A stretch of 64,000 nt of DNA, from the NCBI GenBank assembly GCA_965228905.1, contig CBDDII010000002.1, positions 1,185,348 to 1,249,347 of the forward strand, given 5' to 3'. This DNA comes from CALKXV01 sp965228905 (GTDB taxonomy: Bacteria; Pseudomonadota; Alphaproteobacteria; Rhodobacterales; Rhodobacteraceae). A program made the position numbers and the translations under genes. The notes under the pieces are model-generated. The model saw only the letters and a list, made by a program, of their open reading frames with translations. It was not told the DNA's origin and did not search any database. Positions 8,993 to 18,196 of this stretch are shown here, piece after piece (position 1 is the stretch's first letter; each line of letters opens with the position of its first letter).

Positions 8993-11785
8993 ATGACCAT
9001 CATCGTTGGCCACGATACCTCGAACACCCGAAAAACCTTGAAGATGGGCGGTGCAAGCATCGACTACTTTTCCATTCCCGCTGCCGAGTCGGCGGGGCTG
9101 GGTGACTTCAGCAAGCTGCCTGCTGCGCTGAAGGTGGTTCTTGAGAACATGCTGAGGTTCGAGGACGGGAAGACGGTCACGGTCGACGACATCAAGGCCT
9201 TCTCGGAATGGGGCAAGAAAGGCGGTAAGAACCCGCGCGAGATCGCCTATCGTCCGGCCCGCGTGCTGATGCAGGATTTTACCGGGGTGCCGGCGGTTGT
9301 CGATCTGGCGGCCATGCGCGACGGGATTGTGGCGCTTGGCGGTGATGCCGAGAAGATCAATCCACTAAATCCTGTCGATCTGGTGATCGACCACTCGGTC
9401 ATGATCGACGAGTTCGGTAATCCCCGCGCCTTTCAGATGAACGTGGATCGCGAATACGAACGCAACATGGAGCGCTATACGTTTCTCAAGTGGGGCCAAA
9501 GCGCGTTCGACAACTTCCGCGTCGTGCCGCCGGGCACGGGTATCTGTCACCAGGTGAACCTTGAATACCTGGCTCAGGCCGTCTGGACCGATAAAGATCA
9601 GGACGGGCGCGAGGTGGCCTATCCCGACACTCTTGTCGGCACCGACAGTCACACGACGATGGTGAACGGTCTGGCCGTTCTGGGTTGGGGCGTTGGCGGG
9701 ATCGAAGCCGAAGCGGCCATGCTGGGCCAGCCGATTTCCATGCTGATCCCCGAGGTTGTCGGTTTTGAACTGACCGGCCAGATGGTCGAAGGCACAACGG
9801 GCACCGACCTCGTACTGAAGGTGGTGGAGATGCTGCGCGAAAAGGGCGTGGTAGGCAAATTCGTGGAGTTCTACGGCAAGGGGCTGGACCACCTGCCTCT
9901 GGCCGATCGCGCAACGATCGCCAATATGGCCCCGGAATACGGTGCAACATGCGGGTTCTTCCCGGTCGATGACGAAACTCTGCGTTACATGCGCCAATCG
10001 GGTCGCGACGAAGATCGGATTGCCCTTGTCGAAGCCTACGCCAGGGAAAATGGCATGTGGCGCGGCGACGACTATGCGCCGATCTATACCGGCACGCTTT
10101 CGCTCAACATGGGCGAGGTGGTTCCCGCAATTTCCGGACCGAAACGCCCCCAGGATCACATCGCGCTGGACAAGGCCGCCGAGGCCTTCCACGCCTATGT
10201 CGAAGGTCAACGCAGCGAGAAATCGGCGAGCGAGAAGGCCGAGGTGCGTTGGGAAGGCGAGGGCGGTCAGCCCGAACCGATGGATATTCCCGGCGACACG
10301 GGCAGCCACGCACGCGGATACGCGGAGGTGACCGACATCGACGGCGACCGCGAAGCGTTCCAGATGCACGACGGATCAATTGTGATCGCCTCGATCACGT
10401 CATGTACCAACACTTCGAACCCCTACGTGATGATCGGGGCCGGGCTGGTCGCGCGAAAGGCCCGCGAAAAGGGGCTGATGCGCAAGCCCTGGGTCAAGAC
10501 CTCGCTTGCGCCGGGGTCTCAGGTGGTGAGCGCTTATCTGGAGGCGGCCGAATTGCAGGACGATCTGGATGCCATCGGGTTCAACCTTGTCGGCTATGGT
10601 TGCACGACCTGTATCGGCAACTCTGGCCCACTGGACCCGGCGATTTCGAAATGCATCAACGACAACGATCTGATCGGTGTCTCGGTGCTGTCGGGCAACC
10701 GTAACTTCGAAGGCCGGATCAGCCCGGACGTGCGGGCGAACTATCTGGCGTCGCCGCCCCTTGTGGTGGCCTATGCGTTGGTCGGTGACATGAACGTCGA
10801 CATCACGACCGCGCCCCTCGGACAGGACAAGGACGGTAACGACGTCTTCCTGAAGGACATCTGGCCCACGCAGGCGGAAATCGCGGAACTGGTCGAGCAG
10901 ACCGTGACGCGCGAAGCGTTCCAGTCGAAATACGCCGAGGTGTTTACCGGTGACGAAAAGTGGCAGGGCGTCGAAACGACCGACAGCCTGACCTACGACT
11001 GGCCCGCAAGCTCGACCTACGTTCAGAACCCGCCCTACTTTCAGGGCATGTCTGCCGAACCGGGGACGATTTCCAACGTGGAAGGGGCACGGGTCATGGC
11101 GCTGTTGGGTGACATGATCACCACCGACCACATCAGCCCTGCGGGATCGTTCAAGGAGACGACGCCCGCCGGTCAGTACCTGATTGATCGCCAGGTGCCG
11201 GTGCGCGAGTTCAATTCCTACGGCTCGCGGCGCGGCAATCACGAGGTGATGATGCGCGGCACTTTCGCCAACATCCGGATCAGGAACGAGATGCTGGACG
11301 GCGTCGAGGGTGGCTATACCAAGGGGCCGGACGGCGAAGAAATGTCGATTTTTGATGCCTGCATGGCCTATCAGGAAAAAGGCATTCCACTGGTGGTCAT
11401 CGGCGGTGAGCAATACGGTGCCGGCTCGTCGCGCGATTGGGCGGCCAAGGGCACCGCGCTTTTGGGCGTCAAGGCGGTGATCGCGGAGAGTTTTGAACGC
11501 ATCCACCGGTCAAACCTTGTGGGCATGGGGGTGATCCCGTTTGAATTCACCGGCGGCGACACGCGCAAGACCCTGAACCTGAAGGGCGACGAGGTGATCT
11601 CGATCACCGGGCTTGAGGGGGATCTGAAGCCCTTGAGCGAAGTGCCCTGCAAGATCGAATATGCCGACGGTACGGTGAAGGAGATCAAGCTGAAGTGCCG
11701 GATAGATACCGCCATCGAGAAGGAATACATCGAACACGGCGGCGTGCTGCACTATGTGCTGCGCGATCTGGCGAAAGCCGCCTAA
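8993..11785 (+). CDS. acnA: aconitate hydratase AcnA
   Basis: TCA-cycle enzyme interconverting citrate and isocitrate in the cytoplasm, with a [4Fe-4S] cluster; 930 aa, typical of AcnA/IRP-type aconitases. The three cluster cysteines are visible: Cys471 in SCTNTSNP and Cys537 and Cys540 in GYGCTTCIGN. The swivel domain carries GEQYGAGSSRDWAAKG with the substrate-binding Ser-Arg. The ATG at 8993 follows a GGAG ribosome site and starts the conserved segment MTIIVGHDT; the frame is open upstream to 8804 but that stretch is not conserved-looking. A strong terminator follows. It is a major client for the Fe-S assembly operon at 24.7-33.1 kb. Confidence 0.98.
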   Translation: MTIIVGHDTSNTRKTLKMGGASIDYFSIPAAESAGLGDFSKLPAALKVVLENMLRFEDGKTVTVDDIKAFSEWGKKGGKNPREIAYRPARVLMQDFTGVPAVVDLAAMRDGIVALGGDAEKINPLNPVDLVIDHSVMIDEFGNPRAFQMNVDREYERNMERYTFLKWGQSAFDNFRVVPPGTGICHQVNLEYLAQAVWTDKDQDGREVAYPDTLVGTDSHTTMVNGLAVLGWGVGGIEAEAAMLGQPISMLIPEVVGFELTGQMVEGTTGTDLVLKVVEMLREKGVVGKFVEFYGKGLDHLPLADRATIANMAPEYGATCGFFPVDDETLRYMRQSGRDEDRIALVEAYARENGMWRGDDYAPIYTGTLSLNMGEVVPAISGPKRPQDHIALDKAAEAFHAYVEGQRSEKSASEKAEVRWEGEGGQPEPMDIPGDTGSHARGYAEVTDIDGDREAFQMHDGSIVIASITSCTNTSNPYVMIGAGLVARKAREKGLMRKPWVKTSLAPGSQVVSAYLEAAELQDDLDAIGFNLVGYGCTTCIGNSGPLDPAISKCINDNDLIGVSVLSGNRNFEGRISPDVRANYLASPPLVVAYALVGDMNVDITTAPLGQDKDGNDVFLKDIWPTQAEIAELVEQTVTREAFQSKYAEVFTGDEKWQGVETTDSLTYDWPASSTYVQNPPYFQGMSAEPGTISNVEGARVMALLGDMITTDHISPAGSFKETTPAGQYLIDRQVPVREFNSYGSRRGNHEVMMRGTFANIRIRNEMLDGVEGGYTKGPDGEEMSIFDACMAYQEKGIPLVVIGGEQYGAGSSRDWAAKGTALLGVKAVIAESFERIHRSNLVGMGVIPFEFTGGDTRKTLNLKGDEVISITGLEGDLKPLSEVPCKIEYADGTVKEIKLKCRIDTAIEKEYIEHGGVLHYVLRDLAKAA

Positions 11786-11802
11786 TGAACGATAGAACTG
11801 CT

Positions 11803-11833
11803 ACGGCCCGGGCGTCAGACCCCGGGCCGTTTT
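11803..11833 (+). terminator. Rho-independent terminator of acnA
   Basis: ACGGCCCGGG pairs perfectly with CCCGGGCCGT over 10 bp with an 8-nt loop and is followed by a short T-run. It begins 17 nt after the acnA stop. Confidence 0.9.
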
Positions 11834-12007
11834 GATTCGGGATTTGTTAACTTCTACCGCTTGGAACCGACAAACCCGCCCCTGGTCCCGGCATTGTTTC
11901 GTCAGGCGACGCAATACCTGTGGATAAGCCGGGTTTTCTTTGAATTGTGTGCAAATTGAGGCAAGTTGTCGGGGTGTAAGTGAGTATCAAGTCCGGGGCT
12001 AGTTTTT

Positions 12008-12121
12008 ATGGAACGTACGAGTGACGCGCTGAGGGTTATTTCCCGCGCAATGCCGGTATCGCTTCCGCCGTTGGAAGGCGGCGCGTTGATCCTGCTTATG
12101 ATCGTCTGGCTATTCGGCTAA
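12008..12121 (+). CDS. possible 37-aa membrane microprotein
   Basis: A 37-residue frame starting MERTSDALRV and ending in a hydrophobic segment GGALILLMIVWLFG. The last 12 bases overlap the end of the opposing ccmG gene. No clear ribosome binding site is seen, so expression is uncertain. It lies in the roughly 320-bp spacer between acnA and ccmG, which otherwise holds the acnA terminator and no other recognisable element. The single putative helix at the C-terminus is the main reason to list it. Confidence 0.3.
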   Translation: MERTSDALRVISRAMPVSLPPLEGGALILLMIVWLFG

Positions 12122-12649
12122 GGCCGCTTCGATGGTCGGGCGGATCCGGTTTTCCAGAATTTCAGTCGTGACAGGACCTGCAAAGCGCAGGGCGACCTTG
12201 CCGTTACCGGTGACGACGAAGGTCTCCGGCACGCCGTATACGCCCCACTCGATCGCCGTTCGTCCCGAAGGATCGGCCCCGACCGATGAATAGGGGTCTC
12301 CCAACTCTCGCAGGAACTGAAGCGCCTTTGCCGGGTCATCCTTGTAGTTGACCCCCAAAACCGTCATGCCTTCGGCGTTCAACTGCATCAACTGGGCGTG
12401 CTCCAACCGGCAGGGGGCGCACCAGCTTGCCCAGAAATTGACCAGCGTTACTTCGCCACTGGCGAGACTATCCTGCGGGATCGGGGCAAGGGGCGGCAGG
12501 GGGTTGGTGTCCAGGGTGGGCGCATCGCGCCCGACAAAGGTGGACGGCAGGGCGTCCGGGTCTTCCCGGAACATGCCGGACATGAACAATCCGGCGAGTG
12601 CTGCAAACAACAAGGGCGGCGCCAGAACAAGGGGTTTGATCCTAGCCAT
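12110..12649 (-). CDS. ccmG: thiol:disulfide interchange protein CcmG/DsbE
   Basis: Membrane-anchored periplasmic thioredoxin-like reductant of apocytochrome c during cytochrome c maturation, 179 aa. An N-terminal anchor helix (about residues 5-26) precedes a thioredoxin domain with VNFWASWCAPC (active CxxC) and the cis-proline region GVYGVPETFVV, including the acidic Glu of the CcmG subgroup. Its start overlaps the end of ccmD by 8 bp, so the genes are translationally coupled in the order ccmC-ccmD-ccmG. The assignment is firm. Confidence 0.95.
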   Translation of the reverse strand: MARIKPLVLAPPLLFAALAGLFMSGMFREDPDALPSTFVGRDAPTLDTNPLPPLAPIPQDSLASGEVTLVNFWASWCAPCRLEHAQLMQLNAEGMTVLGVNYKDDPAKALQFLRELGDPYSSVGADPSGRTAIEWGVYGVPETFVVTGNGKVALRFAGPVTTEILENRIRPTIEAALAE

Positions 12650-12794
12650 CCTTCGACCGCCGTTCGGTATCTTCCAATTCCCGTTTGCTACGACGGGCTT
12701 GTGTCACGCTCAGCAGAACAAGCCCCGCCAGCAGGCCCAGAGACCCGGCATAGGCAAGTGCCACTTCCACCGCGTATTTGCCAAGATCGGGCAT
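12642..12794 (-). CDS. ccmD: heme exporter protein CcmD
   Basis: A 50-residue single-helix membrane protein that stabilises the CcmABC-CcmE complex for release of holo-CcmE. MPDLGKYAVEVALAYAGSLG runs into the transmembrane stretch, followed by a basic tail (ARRSKRELEDTERRSKDG). Its ATG overlaps the TGA of ccmC by one base, and it overlaps the start of ccmG by 8 bp. Position, length and topology all match CcmD. Confidence 0.88.
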   Translation of the reverse strand: MPDLGKYAVEVALAYAGSLGLLAGLVLLSVTQARRSKRELEDTERRSKDG

Positions 12795-13522
12795 CAGGCC
12801 GCGCGCTCTCTCATCTCAAGGGCGTGGATCCGCCGCCGGCGAATTTCGCTTCGGGTACGCAACAGAACAAGCGCGACGAACAACAGAACAAATCCCGCGA
12901 TGCAGACCACAAGCGGCAGCCAGAAGACGTTCGAGACGTTTTCTTCCTTGTCCAGGGACAGGCTGGCCCCCTGGTGCAGGCCCTGGTTCCAGAAGTTCAC
13001 GGCATAGCGCGACAGGATCGCGAAGACCGACCCGACAAGGCAAAGCACACTGGTCAGGTCCGCCGCGGTGTCCGGGTTCTCGACCGCCGACCAAAGCGCC
13101 ATGTACCCAAGGTAGAACAGGAACAGGATCAGGAACGAGGTCAGGCGCGGATCCCACTCCCACCACGTGCCCCACATCGGTTGGCCCCAGACCGCGCCGG
13201 TAAAGAGCGCGATCAGCGTCATGGTCACGCCAATGGGGGCAGCGGCCTTGGCCGCCAGCGCAGAGACGTGGTGCCGCCGGATCAGCCAGACCAGCGATGT
13301 CACCAGCATCATCGCCCAGATGTTGATCGCCATCATCGCGGCGGGGACATGGAGGTAGATGATCTTGACCGTCGAGCCCTGCCGGAAATCATCCGGTGTG
13401 AAAAAGAATCCCCAGATCAGCCCCACGGACAGGCAAAGCCCTGCCAGCACAAAGACCGGCCCGACCAGGCGATCGGTCGTGGCCATGAACTTCCGGGGGT
13501 TGGCGTATTCCCAAAGCGACAT
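12794..13522 (-). CDS. ccmC: heme ABC exporter membrane protein CcmC
   Basis: Six-helix inner-membrane protein, 242 aa, that presents heme to the chaperone CcmE. The tryptophan-rich WWD signature is visible as PMWGTWWEWDPRLTS, along with periplasmic histidines in IYLHVPAAMMAIN and the segment AVNFWNQGLHQGASLS. It is the first gene of a ccmC-ccmD-ccmG set. The companion genes ccmA and ccmB, which in relatives usually precede ccmC, are not here: upstream is only a 150-bp spacer and a divergent amidohydrolase gene. Confidence 0.95.
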   Translation of the reverse strand: MSLWEYANPRKFMATTDRLVGPVFVLAGLCLSVGLIWGFFFTPDDFRQGSTVKIIYLHVPAAMMAINIWAMMLVTSLVWLIRRHHVSALAAKAAAPIGVTMTLIALFTGAVWGQPMWGTWWEWDPRLTSFLILFLFYLGYMALWSAVENPDTAADLTSVLCLVGSVFAILSRYAVNFWNQGLHQGASLSLDKEENVSNVFWLPLVVCIAGFVLLFVALVLLRTRSEIRRRRIHALEMRERAA

Positions 13523-13672
13523 GGAATGCTTCTATATTCGGCAGGTCGCGCTCTCAAGTCACGGATGCGTGCCGACGCACATGTGCCTTGCGACTATTTG
13601 ACAGGCTTTGCCCTTTGCTTGGGGGCGAAATCGGCTCATACCTTGGCGAAATGCCGAACAAAGGACTTACCC

Positions 13673-14836
13673 ATGGCCATTCGCAACCGTTTTGCCGAAC
13701 TTCACCCTGAAATCACCGCCTGGCGGCGGGATCTGCACGAAAACCCCGAATTGCTGTTCGATGTGCATCGCACGGCCGGGATTGTGGCCGAGAAACTAGA
13801 GGAGTTCGGCTGTGACGAGGTGGTGACAGGGATCGGCAAGACCGGAGTTGTCGGGCTGATTCACGGCAAGGCGAAAGGGTCGGGGCGGGTTGTGGGGCTG
13901 CGCGCGGATATGGATGCCCTACCGATCATCGAGGAAACTGGGCTGGATTACGCCTCGAAAACCCCCGGCAAGATGCACGCTTGTGGCCATGACGGCCACA
14001 CGGCGATGTTGCTTGGTGCAGCGAAATACCTGGCCGAGACGCGGAATTTCGACGGAACGGTCGCGGTCATCTTCCAGCCCGCCGAAGAAGGCGGCGGCGG
14101 CGGGCGCGAGATGGTGAACGACGGCATGATGGAGCGTTTCGGCGTTGACGAAGTTTACGGGATGCACAACTGGCCGGGGCAGGAAGCGGGCAGTTTCGGC
14201 ATTCGGGCAGGCCAGTTCTTTGCCGCGACGGATGTCTTTGACGTCGTGGTGACCGGGCGGGGCGCACATGGCGCGAAACCCCACGACGGAATCGACACGA
14301 CGGTCGTGGCAAGCCACATCGTGGTGGCGCTGCAGACCATCGCCAGCCGCAACCTTGACCCGGTGCGCGAGCTTGTCGTCTCGGTTACCTCGTTCGAAAC
14401 CTCGTCGACCGCCTACAACGTCATCCCAGAGCGCGTGCATCTGAAAGGCACGGTGCGCACGATGGATGAAGAGACCCACGACATGGTGGAAAAACGTTTC
14501 ACCGAGATCGTCGAGGGTGTCGCGGCGAGTTTCGGTGCAAAGGCCGAGGTCGATTATGTCCGGAACTACCCGACGATGGTCAACAGCGAGGCGGAAACGG
14601 AATACGCCCGCGAGGCGGCGCGGAAGGTGTCCGGCGATTGTTCCCATGCGGACCCGACGATGGGTGCCGAAGATTTCAGCTTCATGCTGAACGCCCGTCC
14701 CGGTGCCTATATCCTGATCGGCAACGGCGATACCGCGATGGTCCACCAGCCCGATTACGACTTCAACGACGAGGTCATTCCGGCCGGCTGTTCCTGGTGG
14801 GTCGAAATGGCAGAAAGCCGGTTGCCGCTTGGATGA
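13673..14836 (+). CDS. M20 family amidohydrolase (hippurate hydrolase-like)
   Basis: Zinc amidohydrolase of the M20D type (hippuricase, IAA-amino acid hydrolase and related), 387 aa. Metal-site motifs are GLRADMDALPI, MHACGHDGH (residues 101-108), QPAEEGGGGG with the catalytic glutamate, MHNWPG and the final AMVHQPDYDFND. The dimerisation domain lies between, around GRGAHGAKPHDGIDT. The ATG at 13673 has a GGAC ribosome site; the open frame upstream is only the shadow of ccmC. Likely cytoplasmic, hydrolysing N-acyl amino acids or related amides. The natural substrate is unknown. Confidence 0.93.
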   Translation: MAIRNRFAELHPEITAWRRDLHENPELLFDVHRTAGIVAEKLEEFGCDEVVTGIGKTGVVGLIHGKAKGSGRVVGLRADMDALPIIEETGLDYASKTPGKMHACGHDGHTAMLLGAAKYLAETRNFDGTVAVIFQPAEEGGGGGREMVNDGMMERFGVDEVYGMHNWPGQEAGSFGIRAGQFFAATDVFDVVVTGRGAHGAKPHDGIDTTVVASHIVVALQTIASRNLDPVRELVVSVTSFETSSTAYNVIPERVHLKGTVRTMDEETHDMVEKRFTEIVEGVAASFGAKAEVDYVRNYPTMVNSEAETEYAREAARKVSGDCSHADPTMGAEDFSFMLNARPGAYILIGNGDTAMVHQPDYDFNDEVIPAGCSWWVEMAESRLPLG

Positions 14837-14866
14837 GGATTTGCGCCGCCTGTCGGCGTCGCGATG

Positions 14867-14887
14867 GCGAGGGGTTTCACCCCTCGC
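14867..14887. repeat. hairpin after the amidohydrolase gene
   Basis: GCGAGGGGT and ACCCCTCGC form a perfect 9-bp stem with a 3-nt loop. The following bases (GCTCCCCGAAGGTATTTT) resemble the common post-gene hairpin-plus-TATTT element of Rhodobacteraceae. It probably acts as a terminator or 3' stabiliser. Confidence 0.6.
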
Positions 14888-14982
14888 GCTCCCCGAAGGT
14901 ATTTTAAACGGGAAGAAGGTGCATTGGCTCTGCTTCGGGCTTGGGTTAGGCTTTTGAAAAAAGACGGGGAGCAGCCGGGCAG

Positions 14983-17900
14983 ATGGAAAAAGCGATTGCG
15001 ATGCTGTGGATGCGGGGGAAGTTGTCTTTCCTCGAACAGCTTTGCATCCGGTCGTTCCAGGACGCGGGTCATCCTGTCGTTCTGTATTCCTACGAGGCTC
15101 TTCAGAATGTGCCGGAAGGTGTGGAGTGTCGCTCGGCGGCGGATGTGCTGCCCGAACGCGACGAGATCGTGCATGGCAAGTCCGGCTCGCCCGCGCCGCA
15201 CGCGGATTTGTTCCGTTACCGGTTGCTGAGCCAGAACGACGATCTGATCTGGGCGGACACCGACGCCTATTGCCGCCTGCCGTTTCGCACCGAGACGGGG
15301 CATTTCTATGGTTGGGAGAGCGACCACGAGGTGAACATCGGCGTGCTGGGGCTGCCGTCCGACAGTGAGACGCTTGGGCGGCTTGTCGAATTCACCTCGG
15401 ACGAATACGCCATTCCGCATTTCCTGGACCCGGCCTATGTGGCCGAACTGGAGGCCGCGCGGGACCGTGGAGAACCTGTTCATGTGGGCGATCAGGTCTG
15501 GGCGGTCTGGGGGCCGAAGGCGTTCACCCATTTCCTGCACGAAACCGGCGAGATCCGGCACGCGCTGCCGCAGGTCGCGCTTTACCCTTACGCCTTTTCC
15601 GAGCGCAGGAAGCTGTTTCGGGCAGGCGTGGATCACTCGGGCGTCATCACGGACGAGACGTGTTCGATCCATCTTTACGGGCGACGGGCGCGCAAGCGGC
15701 TGGCCGAGAAGGATCACGGGCTGCCGCATCCCGACAGCCTGATCGGGCAGTTGCTGTTGAAGCACGGGGTGGACCCTTGCGAAGCACCCTTGCCGGATTG
15801 GCCCGAGCCGGATCGGGATGCGCCCTTTGCGCGGCAGTACCGCGAGGCGGCGGGAGGTAAGCCTTATCCCAGTTCCGCAGTCGAGGTGCGCCCGCTTGAA
15901 AGCGTGGTGGCGGTCACGACGATGCGCAACGAAGGCGCATTCATCCTGGATTGGGTGGCGCATCACGTTGCCGTCGGGGTGACGCATTTCCTTGTTTATA
16001 CCAACGATTGCGACGATCCGACCGAAGAGATACTCGATGCCCTTGCCGCGCGGGGCCTTGTGACGCGCGTCAGCAATCCCGTGAGCGAGGGCCAAAAGCC
16101 GCAGCGTGTGGCGCTGGACGCCGCCTGGCGGCATCCGGTGGTTGAAGCGGCGGACGCGACGATCGTCATGGACGTGGATGAATACATCAACGTCCATGTC
16201 GGCGAGGGGCGGTTGGAAGACCTGTTCCGCGCCGCGGGCGATCCTGACCTGATTTCAATGACATGGCGGCTGTTCGGCAATTCCGGTGTGATTGACTACG
16301 ACGACCGCCCGGTCACCGAACAATTCACGCGAGCTGCTCCGGCCCTGACGCGCAAGCCGCATCAGGCATGGGGATTCAAGACCATCATGCGCAAGGGCGC
16401 GCCCTTTGGTGGCTTTGGTGTTCACCGCCCGCACGCCCCGACGGGAGAGGCTGCGCATTGGGTCAACGGTTCCGGTGCCGCAATGCCCGAGCGATACATG
16501 GAAAGCGGCTGGCGGTCGGGGATTGATTGCTGGGGCTACGACCTTGTCACGCTCAATCATTACGCCATGCGGTCCTGCGAGAGCTTTCTGGTCAAACGCG
16601 ACCGGGGGCGGACCAATCACATCGCGCGACCACAAGGGGTGGCTTATTGGAACGTACACAATCGCAATGACGAAGAAGATCGTTCGATCCTGAAGCATCG
16701 CCAGGCGAGCAGGGCCTTGCGGTTTGCCTTTGCCCAGGACCCGGTGTTGAGCGCCTTGCACGACAAGGCCGTGAAATGGCACCGGGCGCGGGTCGACGAT
16801 CTGAAACGCGATCCGCGCGAGGCTGCTTTTTTCGATCACGTTTGCCGGGTGCCGGGGGCGCATGATCTGGCCGAGATCGACCTGCCGGAAGCCGAGCCTG
16901 TCGCAAAGACCAATGTTTCGGGCGGTGAGGCATTCGCCTTGCGCCCCGACCCGCCCGCACTCGGGCAGGAGGCCGAAGCGGTTTATGCCGGGCTGGTTGC
17001 GCGGACCCGAAAGAAGAACCCGATGCTGACGCCGCTTGCCAATCCGCCTGAAACGCGGCGCATTACCATCGTCACCTCGATGAAAAACGAAGGCGTCTTC
17101 ATCCTCGAATGGATCGCCTATCACCTTTCGATCGGGGTGACGCATTTCGTGGTATACACCAACGATTGCGACGATCCGACGAACGCGATCCTGGACCGGT
17201 TGCAGGTCATGGGTATCGTCACGCGGCTGGACAATCCCTTTGACCGCGAGGCGGGCCAGAAACCTCAGCGCGGTGCCCTGAACGATGCGGTCAGGCGCGA
17301 AGAGGTCATGGGGGCCGACTGGGTCGGGGTGATCGACGTTGACGAGTTCGTCAACATACACGTCGGCGACGGAACCTTTGCGGCCCTTCTTGATGCGGCC
17401 CACGATCCGAACGTTATTTCAATGACATGGCGGTTCTTTGGAAACAGGGGTGTCCATGCCTACGAGGATCGTTGGCAAACCGAGCAACTGACCGCCTGTG
17501 CGCCGCTGTTTCTGCCGAAACCGCGCCTTGGTTGGGGATTCAAGAGTTTCTTTCGCCCCGACGGCCCGTTTTCAAAGCTGGGCGTGCATCGACCGCTTGA
17601 TCCGGATGAATCGCGCGTTGATGAAGTGCGATGGGTCAATGGGTCGGGGCGGCGGATGCCGGACCGGGTGGCGGTCAAGAACGAGTGGTTCAGCCGCAAG
17701 GATACCATCGGTTACGACATGGTGACGCTCAATCACTACGTGCTGCGATCTGCTGAGAGCTTTCTTGTGAAACGCCAACGGGGGCGGATCAATCACGTGG
17801 ATCAGGATCAGGGCGTGCAGTATTGGGCGACGCGGAACTACGCGACGGAAACCGATACTTCGATCCACGAACACTTGCCGCGTGCGCGGGAAGAACTGTC

Positions 17901-18090
17901 GCGGCTTCTCGCGGATGCCGAGTTGTTTCGTCTGCACCTCTCAGCCGTCGACTGGCACAAGGGCAGGATCGCTGCTCTGATGGCGGATCCCGAGTATCGG
18001 GCGCTTTACGATGCGATTACAGACCCCGATCTGCCGGATGCGATCTGGCGCGCGCGTCCACCCAAGTCCGAGGCTCTGGCAGCGGAATAG
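14983..18090 (+). CDS. three-module glycosyltransferase with two tandem GT2-like domains
   Basis: A 1035-aa protein of unusual build. Residues 1-300 form a DXD-type glycosyltransferase module with DLIWADTDAYCRLPF (Asp92-Thr93-Asp94). Residues about 306-650 and 690-1020 are two homologous GT2/GT92-like modules. Each has VTxMxNEGxFIL at its start, FxVYTNDCDDPT, a metal-binding D-V-D-E motif (Asp397/Asp399 and Asp785/Asp787), ISMTWRxFGN and a closing YDxVTLNHYxxRSxESFLVKR. The two copies are diverged but align along their whole length. No signal peptide or membrane helix is seen, so it is cytoplasmic and probably builds a surface or storage glycan. It stands alone, without other polysaccharide genes beside it. 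Acceptor and donor are unknown. Confidence 0.85.
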   Translation: MEKAIAMLWMRGKLSFLEQLCIRSFQDAGHPVVLYSYEALQNVPEGVECRSAADVLPERDEIVHGKSGSPAPHADLFRYRLLSQNDDLIWADTDAYCRLPFRTETGHFYGWESDHEVNIGVLGLPSDSETLGRLVEFTSDEYAIPHFLDPAYVAELEAARDRGEPVHVGDQVWAVWGPKAFTHFLHETGEIRHALPQVALYPYAFSERRKLFRAGVDHSGVITDETCSIHLYGRRARKRLAEKDHGLPHPDSLIGQLLLKHGVDPCEAPLPDWPEPDRDAPFARQYREAAGGKPYPSSAVEVRPLESVVAVTTMRNEGAFILDWVAHHVAVGVTHFLVYTNDCDDPTEEILDALAARGLVTRVSNPVSEGQKPQRVALDAAWRHPVVEAADATIVMDVDEYINVHVGEGRLEDLFRAAGDPDLISMTWRLFGNSGVIDYDDRPVTEQFTRAAPALTRKPHQAWGFKTIMRKGAPFGGFGVHRPHAPTGEAAHWVNGSGAAMPERYMESGWRSGIDCWGYDLVTLNHYAMRSCESFLVKRDRGRTNHIARPQGVAYWNVHNRNDEEDRSILKHRQASRALRFAFAQDPVLSALHDKAVKWHRARVDDLKRDPREAAFFDHVCRVPGAHDLAEIDLPEAEPVAKTNVSGGEAFALRPDPPALGQEAEAVYAGLVARTRKKNPMLTPLANPPETRRITIVTSMKNEGVFILEWIAYHLSIGVTHFVVYTNDCDDPTNAILDRLQVMGIVTRLDNPFDREAGQKPQRGALNDAVRREEVMGADWVGVIDVDEFVNIHVGDGTFAALLDAAHDPNVISMTWRFFGNRGVHAYEDRWQTEQLTACAPLFLPKPRLGWGFKSFFRPDGPFSKLGVHRPLDPDESRVDEVRWVNGSGRRMPDRVAVKNEWFSRKDTIGYDMVTLNHYVLRSAESFLVKRQRGRINHVDQDQGVQYWATRNYATETDTSIHEHLPRAREELSRLLADAELFRLHLSAVDWHKGRIAALMADPEYRALYDAITDPDLPDAIWRARPPKSEALAAE

Positions 18091-18106
18091 GTGTTAGAGC
18101 CTCGTC

Positions 18107-18124
18107 CATGATTTCTGAATCATG
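18107..18124. repeat. inverted repeat between convergent genes
   Basis: CATGATT and AATCATG form a perfect 7-bp stem with a 4-nt loop, lying 17 nt after the glycosyltransferase stop. No T-run follows on either strand. It may be a weak bidirectional terminator. Confidence 0.4.
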
Positions 18125-18196
18125 AACTCGGTTCCAACTCATTGAATTGCCGCGATGTCCGAGCCGGAAATCGTTGCCGATTTCCTCGCCATCGCT

